From an uncultured Collinsella sp. (lineage in GTDB: Bacteria; Actinomycetota; Coriobacteriia; Coriobacteriales; Coriobacteriaceae): a stretch of DNA of 20,075 nt. Made by a program: the position numbers and the translations under genes. The notes under the pieces were generated by a model. That model was not told where the DNA came from. It made no database searches and saw nothing but the letters and a program-made list of their open reading frames with translations. Positions 1 through 7,301 of this stretch are shown here, one piece after another. Location of the stretch: positions 1 to 20,075 of the forward strand of contig CABSYW010000041.1 of assembly GCA_902482035.1 (NCBI GenBank), read 5' to 3'. The number at the start of each line of letters is the position of its first letter. Position 1 is the first letter of the stretch.

Positions 1-38
1 AGAGTTCGTCGGCAGCGTCAGATGTGTATAAGAGACAG
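1..38 (+). other. Illumina Nextera adapter left at the contig end (not genomic)
   Basis: Bases 6-19 read TCGTCGGCAGCGTC, the Nextera read-1 overhang, and 20-38 read AGATGTGTATAAGAGACAG, the 19-bp Tn5 mosaic end used in Nextera libraries. The first five bases, AGAGT, match the end of the Nextera XT v2 index S516 (CCTAGAGT, from memory). Genomic sequence therefore begins at 39. Read through on the minus strand, the adapter adds the spurious tail LSLIHI to HypA. Confidence 0.97.
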
Positions 39-395
39 TGCCGGGTCCTCGTCGGGGGTCTCAATCTGCTTGATCATGACCTCCTGGCCCTGCAGCAGGT
101 ATGTCTCGCCGCTACCGCAATGGGGACAGGTCTTGCCGTGCTCGACCGTCGCGTAGTCGCAGCCACACGCCTCGCAATGTGTCACGGCCTCGACGGACTC
201 CACGATAAGCTCCGCGCCCTGCGCGATAGGCTTTTTATCTACTGCCCAGCGCCAAGCGTCGAGCAGCAAGTCGGGAACGACGCCCGAGACCTCGCCCAAC
301 AGCAACGTTACGTTCGAAACGCGACGCACGCCATGAGCGCGCGCTACATTCTCGACATCGCGAATGATGTGGTAAACGATCCCCAATTCATGCAC
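39..395 (-). CDS. hypA: Hydrogenase maturation nickel metallochaperone HypA (3' end cut by adapter)
   Basis: HypA delivers nickel, with HypB, to the large subunit of [NiFe] hydrogenase in the cytoplasm. The N-terminus reads MHELGIV, and His2 is the family's nickel ligand. A zinc site of two CxxC pairs is visible (CEAC near residue 74 and CPHC near residue 90). The start is a GTG at 393-395 preceded by a GGCGGAAG-like ribosome site. 119 genomic codons are present, close to the usual 113-120, so only the last few residues can be missing; the in-frame stop at 18-20 lies inside the adapter. It follows the large flavoprotein gene by 30 bp on the same strand and is probably cotranscribed with it. 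Other hyp genes would be expected beyond the contig end. Confidence 0.9.
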
Positions 396-425
396 TTTTT
401 CTTCCGCCGTTCCCGTTATGGCTAC

Positions 426-3203
426 TTACTTGCGACCGAACTTAATCTTGATGGCGCGCTTTAGAGCGTACTTGCCGAGGCTTGGGAGCTTTTGCTCGTA
501 TTTGACCATCGTGGAGCACTCGGGACGGTCGCGATCCAGATGGATGGCGTCGAACGCGCACTTGGTGGTGCACAGGCCGCAGCCGATGCACTTGTTGGGG
601 TCGACGATCGAGGCGCCGCAGCCCAGGCAGCGGGCGGTCTCGGCGCGCACCTGCTCCTCGGTAAAGGTCTCAACATACTCGCTAAACGGTGCAGCCTTCT
701 CGCGCTCGCGGTCCACGTGGGCAACCTCGCGGCTCGCGTTGTCGTAGCTTTCGATCACGACATCGTCGCGGTCGAGCGAGGTGTAGCGGCGCTGGTTGCG
801 GCCGATGGTGAGCGTGGAGCCCGGCTGCACAAAGCGATGGATGGACACCGCGGCCTCGTGGCCGGCGGCGATGGCGTCGATGGCAAAGCTGGGGCCGGTG
901 TAGACGTCGCCGCCCACAAAGATGTCTGGCTCGGCGGTCTGGTAGGTCTGGGGATCGGCAAGGGCACCCTGGCCGCGGCCGAGCTCCACTTTGGAGCCAG
1001 CCAGCAGGTCGCCCCACACAATGGACTGGCCAATCGACATGACGACACGGTCGGCATCGACACGGCGCAGGTCGTTCTCGTCGTACTCAGGCGCAAAACG
1101 GCCCTCGTCGTCAAAGACACGCGTGCAGCGCTTGAAGGTGATACCACACACACGACCGGCCTCGTCCAGGTGAACCTCCTTGGGGCCCCAGCCGCAACTG
1201 ATGTGGGCGCCGTCCTCAACAGCCTCGCGACGCTCCTCCTCGCTAGCGGGCATCTGGGCCTCGCTCTCCAGGCAGAACATCTCAACGTGCTCGGAACCCA
1301 AACGGCAGGCGTTGCGCGCGACGTCGATAGCCACGTTGCCGCCGCCCACCACGATGGTGCGGCCGGGCAGCGCATCGATCTTGCCACTGTTGACCTCACG
1401 CAAAAAGTCAACGGCCACGGTCACGTCCTCGGCATCCTCACCCGGAATACCGGCGAGGCGGCCACCCTGGCAGCCGATGGCAACATAAAAGGCCTTAAAG
1501 CCCTGCTCACGCAGCTCGTCGAGCGTCACGTCGCGACCGACCTCCACGCCATAGCGGAACTCGGCACCCATCAGGCGAATGATCTCGACCTCGGCCTCGA
1601 TAACATCCTTCTGCAGCTTAAAGCTGGGAATGCCATAGGTGAGCATGCCGCCCGGGCGCTCGTTCTTCTCGAACACGACGGGCTTGTAGCCCTTCTCGGC
1701 CAGATAGAAGGCACAGGACAGACCGGCCGGGCCGGCACCGATGATGGCGATCTTCTGATCGAAGCCGCCGGCACGCGTCGGGGTCACCACGGGTGGGACA
1801 TAGCGGGTCGCGGCATCAAGATCGCGCTGGGCGATGAACTTCTTGACCTCGTCGATAGCCACGGCGGCGTCCACACGGCCGCGGGTGCAAGCATCCTCAC
1901 AGCGGCGGTTGCACACGCGGCCGCAGATAGCGGGCAGCGGGTTCTCGCGCTTGATGAGCGCCAGCGCCTCGTCATAGCGGCCCTGTGCCGCAAGCTTCAG
2001 ATAGCCCTGAACGGCAACGTGCGCGGGGCAAGCCGTCTTGCAGGGCGCGGTGCCGGACTCGTGCGTCTCGATACGGTTATCGTTGCGGTAGTTGGGCGAC
2101 CACTTGGTGTGGTCCCACTTGGTGGCATCGGGCAGCTCCTGGCGCGGATACTCGGGCACCTGTCCGCCGGCCTTTTTGCTGCAGAGCTTCTGGCCGAGCT
2201 TGGCGGCGCCGGCCGGGCACACTTCAACGCAGCGACCGCAGGCCACACACTTGTCCTTCTCGACCTTGGCGACATAGGCCGAGCGCGAAAGATTGGGCGT
2301 GTTGAACAGCTGCGAGGTGCGCAGGGCGTAGCACACGTTGACGTTGCAGTTGCAGATGGCGAAGATCTTGTTCTCGCCGTCGATATTGGTGATCTGGTGC
2401 ACAAAGCCGTTGTCCTCGGCCTGGCGCAAAATGTCGTAGACCTCCTCGCGCGTCACATAGTGGCCGCGGTCGGTCTCGACCACGTAGTCGGCCATATCGC
2501 CCACGGCAATGCACCAGTCGGCGGGGTCGTCGGCGCAACCCTCGCCCATCACGCGACGGCTCGCGCGGCAGCTGCAGGTGCTGGCGGCATACTTACCCTC
2601 GTATTTGTCGAGCCAATGCTCGATATGCTCGATCGGCACCGAGGTGCTCGCGGCGTCGATGGCCTTCTCGACTGGAATGACGTGCATGCCGATACCGGCG
2701 CCTCCGGGCGGCACCATCGGCGTGGCCTTGGACAGCGGTCCCTTGGACGCCTGCTCAAAGAACTTGGCGTAGACCGGGTGCTCTTCGAGCTGGCTCACGC
2801 GCATGTTGAGGAACTCGGCGGAACCCGGTACCAGCATGGGCAGCACCCACTGCTTGGCGCGCTCGGGATTTTCCCAGTTGTACTCGAGCAGACCCGTGTA
2901 GCTCATGTCGTCGAGCATCTTCTCGATCTGAGCCTCGGGCATGCCGGTGAGCTTGACCATCTCGGGCAGCGTGTAGGGACGGCGCATCTTCATCTTGCAA
3001 AGCACCTCGGCCTGCTCGTCGGTCGCGGCCTCGGCAAACGACCAGTACTCGTAGCCCAGCAGCTCGTCGCGATGCAGCAGTCGGTTGGTGCAATGCTCGC
3101 ACAGCTTGACAATGGCCTCGCGCGGATGCTCCGGCAGCGGCGGCACGAACTCCGAACCGATATCGGGCTCGGTGTAGCTAATTCCCGGTCCGTTGAGAAT
3201 CAT
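426..3203 (-). CDS. Large iron-sulphur FAD/NAD(P)H oxidoreductase, GltD/NfnB-like (925 aa)
   Basis: A cytoplasmic flavoprotein likely to move electrons between NAD(P)H and several [4Fe-4S] clusters. Domains in order: a cysteine-rich N-terminal module of about 300 residues (CEHC 35-38, CSC 210-212, CNC 284-286, C291); a ferredoxin cluster motif (C319, C322, C325, C329); a GltD-type N-terminal cluster domain (cysteines 388-439); an FAD dinucleotide fold (GAGPAG 489-494, then a glutamate-rich strand end and RPGG); an NADPH fold (VGGGNVA from 619); a second FAD segment (GGD near 765); and a C-terminal ferredoxin motif (C872, C875, C878, C882) preceded by CLGC 859-862. The ATG at 3203 is chosen over an upstream start at 3302 because AGAAGGGA precedes it closely and the upstream stretch overlaps operator-like palindromes. 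GltD-family beta subunits are about 450-500 aa, so the N-terminal half is an unusual addition. The substrate is unknown; glutamate synthase proper is unlikely because no gltA-type alpha subunit is adjacent. Confidence 0.85.
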   Translation of the reverse strand: MILNGPGISYTEPDIGSEFVPPLPEHPREAIVKLCEHCTNRLLHRDELLGYEYWSFAEAATDEQAEVLCKMKMRRPYTLPEMVKLTGMPEAQIEKMLDDMSYTGLLEYNWENPERAKQWVLPMLVPGSAEFLNMRVSQLEEHPVYAKFFEQASKGPLSKATPMVPPGGAGIGMHVIPVEKAIDAASTSVPIEHIEHWLDKYEGKYAASTCSCRASRRVMGEGCADDPADWCIAVGDMADYVVETDRGHYVTREEVYDILRQAEDNGFVHQITNIDGENKIFAICNCNVNVCYALRTSQLFNTPNLSRSAYVAKVEKDKCVACGRCVEVCPAGAAKLGQKLCSKKAGGQVPEYPRQELPDATKWDHTKWSPNYRNDNRIETHESGTAPCKTACPAHVAVQGYLKLAAQGRYDEALALIKRENPLPAICGRVCNRRCEDACTRGRVDAAVAIDEVKKFIAQRDLDAATRYVPPVVTPTRAGGFDQKIAIIGAGPAGLSCAFYLAEKGYKPVVFEKNERPGGMLTYGIPSFKLQKDVIEAEVEIIRLMGAEFRYGVEVGRDVTLDELREQGFKAFYVAIGCQGGRLAGIPGEDAEDVTVAVDFLREVNSGKIDALPGRTIVVGGGNVAIDVARNACRLGSEHVEMFCLESEAQMPASEEERREAVEDGAHISCGWGPKEVHLDEAGRVCGITFKRCTRVFDDEGRFAPEYDENDLRRVDADRVVMSIGQSIVWGDLLAGSKVELGRGQGALADPQTYQTAEPDIFVGGDVYTGPSFAIDAIAAGHEAAVSIHRFVQPGSTLTIGRNQRRYTSLDRDDVVIESYDNASREVAHVDREREKAAPFSEYVETFTEEQVRAETARCLGCGASIVDPNKCIGCGLCTTKCAFDAIHLDRDRPECSTMVKYEQKLPSLGKYALKRAIKIKFGRK

Positions 3204-3295
3204 GGTTGTCCCTTCTCTTGCCACAGCCCGGCGAGACCGCGGCGCCCCTCTTTTTTGCAGGCCGGGCATGCCCCCATGCCGTTCACCCGCCATTG

Positions 3296-3333
3296 TTGAC
3301 ATTGTGTCAAAAATAGTATTGACGAACCGTCAA
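3296..3333. promoter_or_regulatory. Two 15-bp palindromes, probable TetR operators
   Basis: TTGACA-TTG-TGTCAA (3296-3310) and TTGACG-AAC-CGTCAA (3319-3333) are both perfect 6-bp dyads with a 3-bp centre, 23 bp apart centre to centre. They lie between the divergent flavoprotein and TetR genes, where an autoregulating TetR repressor would bind. I could not assign clean -35/-10 pairs, although the TTGAC half-sites could also serve as -35 elements. That TetR binds here is inference from position and symmetry. Confidence 0.65.
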
Positions 3334-3349
3334 CAATATTCAAGACTGT

Positions 3350-3364
3350 TAGGCGAACGGTCAG
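3350..3364. promoter_or_regulatory. Degenerate third operator-like copy
   Basis: TAGGCG-AAC-GGTCAG matches 11 of 15 positions of the palindrome at 3319-3333 and shares its CGAAC core. It is centred 31 bp from that site, about three helical turns, and 28 bp before the TetR start codon. It may be a weak secondary site. Confidence 0.4.
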
Positions 3365-3391
3365 GCAAAAGAGGATGAAAGGCGGCAAAAC

Positions 3392-4054
3392 ATGGGCAAC
3401 AACGCAGCAGATACCTCTGTGGTCGATGCCGTCCCCGCATCCGATAGCGCGACAAAGCGCCTGACGGGAGACGAACGCCGTCGCGAGATCCTCGATGCCG
3501 TGCGCACCGTAAGCTCCGAGCTGGGCGTGTCCCATCTATCCGTCTCGGCCGTGACCAAGCGAGCCGGCTGCACGCGCTCGCTGTTCTACCACTACTTCGC
3601 CGACATGGACGCCGCCGTCACCGCCGTCATGGACGAGGCGATCGACGGTTTTATCGCCGAGCTCGAGCAGTGGAATGCCAGCCGCATCGTCGGTGATATC
3701 GAGGGTGCACTCGACACCGTCGCCCCGCTCTTCAAGCGCCTGGTCGTCAGCGGCCACGAGCTGCCGAGTACGCTCACCTCGAGCAGCGGCGCGCTCTACG
3801 GCGGCTTTTTGCACAACGTGGTCCAGCGCGTGGCGCAGTATATCTGCGACACCACCGTGGTGGATTTTGTCGCCCATCATGAGCTACGCATCGACCATGT
3901 CTACGAAACGTTCTACACCCTCATCATGGGGTTGTTGATGTATATCCGCACACACCCCGATGTGCCCGACGAGACGGTCAAGGAAATCATCGCCTCGACA
4001 CTCCACATCGAGGGCTATACCGCCAAGTATCCGGAGCGCAAGCCCCAGAACTGA
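3392..4054 (+). CDS. TetR/AcrR-family transcriptional regulator (220 aa)
   Basis: A dimeric one-component repressor with an N-terminal helix-turn-helix. Residues about 27-72 fit the TetR DNA-binding domain: a helix with EILDAVRTVSSELG, then LSVSAVTKRAGCTRSLFYHYF, whose LFYHYF ending is typical of the family. The C-terminal 140 residues form the variable ligand-binding part, and no ligand can be read from it. The length is normal for the family. The ATG at 3392 follows AAAGGCGG. It is divergent from the flavoprotein-hypA pair and lies 63 bp upstream of the DUF5692-type gene on the same strand, so it probably controls both sides through the palindromes at 3296-3364. Confidence 0.88.
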   Translation: MGNNAADTSVVDAVPASDSATKRLTGDERRREILDAVRTVSSELGVSHLSVSAVTKRAGCTRSLFYHYFADMDAAVTAVMDEAIDGFIAELEQWNASRIVGDIEGALDTVAPLFKRLVVSGHELPSTLTSSSGALYGGFLHNVVQRVAQYICDTTVVDFVAHHELRIDHVYETFYTLIMGLLMYIRTHPDVPDETVKEIIASTLHIEGYTAKYPERKPQN

Positions 4055-4117
4055 CGACATTTGGCCAAACTGCCCGCGATCAGAAGAGGGGCCGCGGGCG
4101 TGTGAAAGGAGAGCAGC

Positions 4118-5125
4118 ATGCTGTTCGATGTTTGGGGTAGCGATACCCTTATCCACTGGGCCGGCTGGGCCATGGTCTTTATTGGCCTGATCGTGCTCAA
4201 CGAGGTCGGCCGCCGCACCAAGCTGGGCGCGGCAATCATCTTTGGCGTGGCTCCGCTGGCCATGACCATCTACTGCGTCGCCATCGCCGTGGGCGTTTCG
4301 CAGGGTGCCGAGTGGGCGCTCACCAACCCCACCCACGTGTACCAGAACAGCTGGTTCCACTACGCCAAGGTGTACGCGGCGCTGGCCGGTTGCTGGGGCT
4401 TCATTGCCATTAAGTACCAGTGGGGCAAGATCGGCAAGGCGCATTGGTTCCGCGCGTGGCCGTTTGTGATCGTCGCCATCAACATCTTGATCGCCGTCGT
4501 GTCCGACTTCGAGAGCGCCTATCACTTCTTTGTCCTGGGCGAGTCCACCTGGGTCACTTCCGAGGGTGCCACACAGCTTGCCGGCTGGAACAACGTGTTC
4601 AACGGCATCGCCGGTCTCATCAACATCTTCTGCATGACCGGTTGGTGGAGCGTCTACGCCTCCGAGGACAAGACCGACATGCTATGGCCCGACATGACCT
4701 GGGTCTACATCATCGCCTACGATATCTGGAACTTCTGCTACACCTACAACTGCCTGCCCACCCACTCCTGGTTCTGCGGTTTTGCGCTACTGCTGGCGCC
4801 CACCGTCGCCGCCTTTATCTGGAACAAGGGCGGCTGGATCCAGAACCGCGCCTTTACGCTTGCTATTTGGTGCATGTTTGCCCAGGTGTTCCCGTACTTC
4901 CAGGAGGAGTCCATCTTTGTGACCCACTCCACGCTCGACCCCGGCGCCGCTACCGCGGTCTCGATCGCCGCACTGGTCGCCAACGTCGCCGCGATCATCT
5001 ACATCGCCTACCGTGCCAAGAAGCTCGGCCGCAATCCCTACAAGCAGGATGTCTTTGAGGGCACCAGCGATTGGGAGAAGGCTACCGCTCGCCGCGCCAA
5101 GGTTGATTACGCGCACGCCGAGTAA
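4118..5125 (+). CDS. DUF5692-type polytopic membrane protein (335 aa)
   Basis: An integral membrane protein rich in Trp, Tyr and Phe, with about eight or nine hydrophobic segments (roughly residues 14-30, 36-60, 82-100, 113-131, 156-177, 191-210, 217-236, 245-261 and 278-299). It ends in a short basic and polar cytoplasmic tail. From memory it resembles the DUF5692 family of Coriobacteriia and other anaerobes; the function is unknown. The start is well supported by AAAGGAG at 4106-4112 before the ATG. It follows the TetR gene by 63 bp and is closed by the terminator at 5194-5234. The context suggests a transporter or sensor whose expression responds to the TetR ligand, but no substrate motif is visible. 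Confidence 0.75.
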   Translation: MLFDVWGSDTLIHWAGWAMVFIGLIVLNEVGRRTKLGAAIIFGVAPLAMTIYCVAIAVGVSQGAEWALTNPTHVYQNSWFHYAKVYAALAGCWGFIAIKYQWGKIGKAHWFRAWPFVIVAINILIAVVSDFESAYHFFVLGESTWVTSEGATQLAGWNNVFNGIAGLINIFCMTGWWSVYASEDKTDMLWPDMTWVYIIAYDIWNFCYTYNCLPTHSWFCGFALLLAPTVAAFIWNKGGWIQNRAFTLAIWCMFAQVFPYFQEESIFVTHSTLDPGAATAVSIAALVANVAAIIYIAYRAKKLGRNPYKQDVFEGTSDWEKATARRAKVDYAHAE

Positions 5126-5193
5126 CATGTTGGTCGCTGTTGGCGCTTGGGCATAGGCCCGCCCGCCAGGATTTTCAATCCAATGTCTCGCAG

Positions 5194-5234
5194 AGCCCCC
5201 GGAAAGCGTTTCGCTCGCTTTTCGGGGGCTTTTG
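5194..5234 (+). terminator. Rho-independent terminator after the DUF5692-type gene
   Basis: A 15-bp stem (5194-5208 with 5216-5230, one G-T pair), a 7-nt loop TTTCGCT, then TTTTG. It lies about 70 bp past the stop codon of the membrane protein gene. Confidence 0.85.
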
Positions 5235-5362
5235 TCGTTGCGTCTCTATTCATCTATTCAAAAACATGCGCATATATAAAATCGGATTTCAAATCATGCG
5301 GCGGCTCTATGGGGTCCCGTTTTTGGGTACAGTGTTGTCCCGATATTGAGCTTGGGGGATAT

Positions 5363-6865
5363 ATGAAAGATGAGACGATGGGCCAAGAGGATGCGGCCCA
5401 AGATGCAGAAGCGTGTGCCGAGGCCTTGGAGAGCCTAGACCGGATTTCGCTTGACGATGTTGCGTTTGACGATTCGAGCGTCGATGTGCAGGATGAGCCG
5501 GAAATCGAGGCACAGCCCGATGATCAGGATGCAAAAGACGATAGCGCGTCGCCCACCGAAGACGGGGCGGGGCACGAGGATTCCGAATGCGAGGCCGACG
5601 ACCAGCCCGAATCCGACACGAGCGAGGAAACCATCTTGCTCGACAACTTGCCGGCCGAAGATTCGCTGACCCGCGAGCTCCCTGGCTTAGGCTCTGCGCC
5701 TGCCGTGGACGAGACCATCGCCATGGGCGATATTCCCCTACCGTCCGTTCCTTCGGCACGCGAAGCCGAGGTTCGTCATCGTAAGATGTCGCCCAAGCGC
5801 CGCAACCTGATGGTTGCCGGCGTTGTGGCCGTCGCGCTCGTCGCCGGCGGCGCAGGCTATGCTGCCTGGAACGGATATCAACAAGAGCAGGCTGCCGTGC
5901 TTGCCGCAAACGCCCATACCATGATGTCGGTGCAGATCGGCGTGCATGCCGCGGGCCTCGACTGCTCAACTGGCTCCAAGATTCCCGTGCAGGTGAGCGG
6001 ACAGGATTCCGACGGTTCTTCCGTGAGCGAAACGCTCTACGTTGACGAGCATGGTCGCGGCATTAAGCTGCTGCCCGGCGATTACACGTTCTCCATCGCC
6101 GCCTCCCCCATCGCGGCCGACGGCACCATCTACACCGTCCCGACCACCAAGGCCCAGGTCACCATTAAGAGCGATGGGCAGGATTTGAGTACCCAGGCCA
6201 CCTTTAAGCTCAAGGTGCCTTCGGCCGACACGGTGACCGACGACCAGATCGATGCCGCCGCCAAGTATGCCGAGGAAGGCGGGGTGAATTCCGCCGCGGT
6301 CGCAAAGGTACTCCAGCAGGCGGCAACCGCGCGACGAGACGCCGCAACCAACGCCGTGAGCTCCCGCAAGGCGCAGGCGGCCCGCGACGCCGATGCTCGA
6401 CATAAGGCAACGGACCTGTATCAGCTCGATATTCCCGTTGAGTGGTACGGCAAAGTCGCGACTTGGCAAAACGGCAGCACGCTGTGCATCTATCTTGCCG
6501 GCGACACGAGCACGCCGCTTGTGACGCTTGTCACGGTGCGCGACGGCGAGAGCTTTACGCCCGATGAGGGCGACGCGGTTTTGGGTGCGGCAAACCTCGG
6601 CAACGGCTACACCGTCTACGCCAGCGGCCCCGTTTATCCGTATGTGGTGCCCCAGACCATCAACGGACGCACGCATGACCCCGTGTCGACCTACCCCATG
6701 GACACGGCCATTGAGCTTGTTGAGCTTACGACTGGCAACCGCTACACCTATAGTCAGATCAAGAACGTGCTGGTCGGTAAAGACGGCAACGCAGACGCCG
6801 CGACCAAACTCGAGACCGACTACCTCGCCCAGATTCTCCTGCCGAGCATCAAAGCCCAGGACTAG
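5363..6865 (+). CDS. Single-pass membrane-anchored protein of unknown function (500 aa)
   Basis: No family recognised. Residues 1-140 are strongly acidic, low in complexity and probably disordered in the cytoplasm. A basic stop (HRKMSPKRR, about 139-147) leads into one hydrophobic segment at about 149-169, so the remaining 330 residues should be outside the cell. This outer part starts with a beta-rich stretch (about 185-285) reminiscent of Ig-like or carboxypeptidase-regulatory folds, then an Ala/Arg-rich helical stretch (about 290-350) and a further globular domain beginning YQLDIPVEWYG. The ATG at 5363 is chosen because GGGGG lies just before it and because the longer frame from 5147 would run through the terminator at 5194-5234. 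It stands alone in its transcript. A cell-envelope role is inferred from topology only. Confidence 0.75.
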   Translation: MKDETMGQEDAAQDAEACAEALESLDRISLDDVAFDDSSVDVQDEPEIEAQPDDQDAKDDSASPTEDGAGHEDSECEADDQPESDTSEETILLDNLPAEDSLTRELPGLGSAPAVDETIAMGDIPLPSVPSAREAEVRHRKMSPKRRNLMVAGVVAVALVAGGAGYAAWNGYQQEQAAVLAANAHTMMSVQIGVHAAGLDCSTGSKIPVQVSGQDSDGSSVSETLYVDEHGRGIKLLPGDYTFSIAASPIAADGTIYTVPTTKAQVTIKSDGQDLSTQATFKLKVPSADTVTDDQIDAAAKYAEEGGVNSAAVAKVLQQAATARRDAATNAVSSRKAQAARDADARHKATDLYQLDIPVEWYGKVATWQNGSTLCIYLAGDTSTPLVTLVTVRDGESFTPDEGDAVLGAANLGNGYTVYASGPVYPYVVPQTINGRTHDPVSTYPMDTAIELVELTTGNRYTYSQIKNVLVGKDGNADAATKLETDYLAQILLPSIKAQD

Positions 6866-6906
6866 CCAGCCCGAAGACAGCCGCCCAACACCCACATCCC
6901 CAACGC

Positions 6907-6973
6907 AGTTGCGGTGAAATAGGGACTGTTTTTGCTGGTCAAACCGCAAAACAGTCCCTATTTCACCGCAACT
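6907..6973. repeat. 26-bp perfect inverted repeat between convergent genes
   Basis: Arms 6907-6932 and 6948-6973 are exact reverse complements around a 15-nt loop. The core GAAATAGGGACTG recalls the GGGGAC core of the short palindromes further along. It sits between the 3' ends of the 500-aa gene (+) and the 57-aa ORF (-), where it could end transcription from both sides. The T-run on either strand is internal to the arms (TTTTT at 6929-6933). Confidence 0.85.
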
Positions 6974-6997
6974 TATTCGTGGCCTTTTGGGTGGTAC

Positions 6998-7171
6998 TTA
7001 GCGCCAGGGGTCGGCTTCGAACAGCGGCTCGCGCTCGGGGCGGCGATCGCTGTAGGGATCGTAGCCGTCATCGTCCTCGTTCTCGGCGCGGATGTAGGGG
7101 TCGCGCGGCTTGGGCGCCGGTTTGGACGTGGGCCTGGGCGCCGGCGCGCTTGTCTTGATCTCGTCTTTCAT
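6998..7171 (-). CDS. Small proline-rich acidic hypothetical protein (57 aa)
   Basis: A short ORF with MKDEIKTSAP at the start, a PAPRPTSKPAPKPR stretch, then an acidic, Tyr/Arg-rich tail ending DPWR. No transmembrane segment, cysteine or known motif is present; it is probably disordered. The ATG at 7171 is chosen because AAGGAG lies 8 nt upstream; the next ATG, six bases further up, is too close to that ribosome site. It lies downstream of the clpB terminator, so it would need its own promoter, which I could not identify. It could be a chance ORF, but the well-spaced ribosome site argues for translation. Confidence 0.55.
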   Translation of the reverse strand: MKDEIKTSAPAPRPTSKPAPKPRDPYIRAENEDDDGYDPYSDRRPEREPLFEADPWR

Positions 7172-7221
7172 CTGCATAGCTCCTTGCATCGCATCCGTTC
7201 AACATCATCGATTGTCGCATG

Positions 7222-7258
7222 AAAAAGGGTGGCGGACCCAATTGGATCCGCCACCCTT
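7222..7258 (-). terminator. Rho-independent terminator of clpB
   Basis: On the minus strand, a 12-bp stem (7225-7236 with 7247-7258, AAGGGTGGCGGA) runs into TTTTTC. It is about 45 bp beyond the clpB stop codon. Confidence 0.85.
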
Positions 7259-7301
7259 GGTGTTTAGAGACGACTGGAAGATTTAAGGCATGGGCCAAAA
7301 T

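Noticed and set aside
57..67. TCTCAATCTG match to the hairpin array arm inside hypA
   Set aside because: Ten bases within coding sequence, not continued on either side and with no inverted partner.
492..3299. Long open plus-strand frame opposite the flavoprotein (935 codons)
   Set aside because: A shadow of the minus-strand gene with low-complexity Ala/Gly/Val/Leu-rich translation and no ribosome site.
4060..4069. Palindrome TTTGGCCAAA between the TetR and DUF5692-type genes
   Set aside because: Only 10 bp, no flanking symmetry, and not related to the operators at 3296-3333.
5147..5362. Longer N-terminus for the 500-aa protein
   Set aside because: The extension would run through a clear terminator hairpin and has no conserved composition, while the ATG at 5363 has a good ribosome site.
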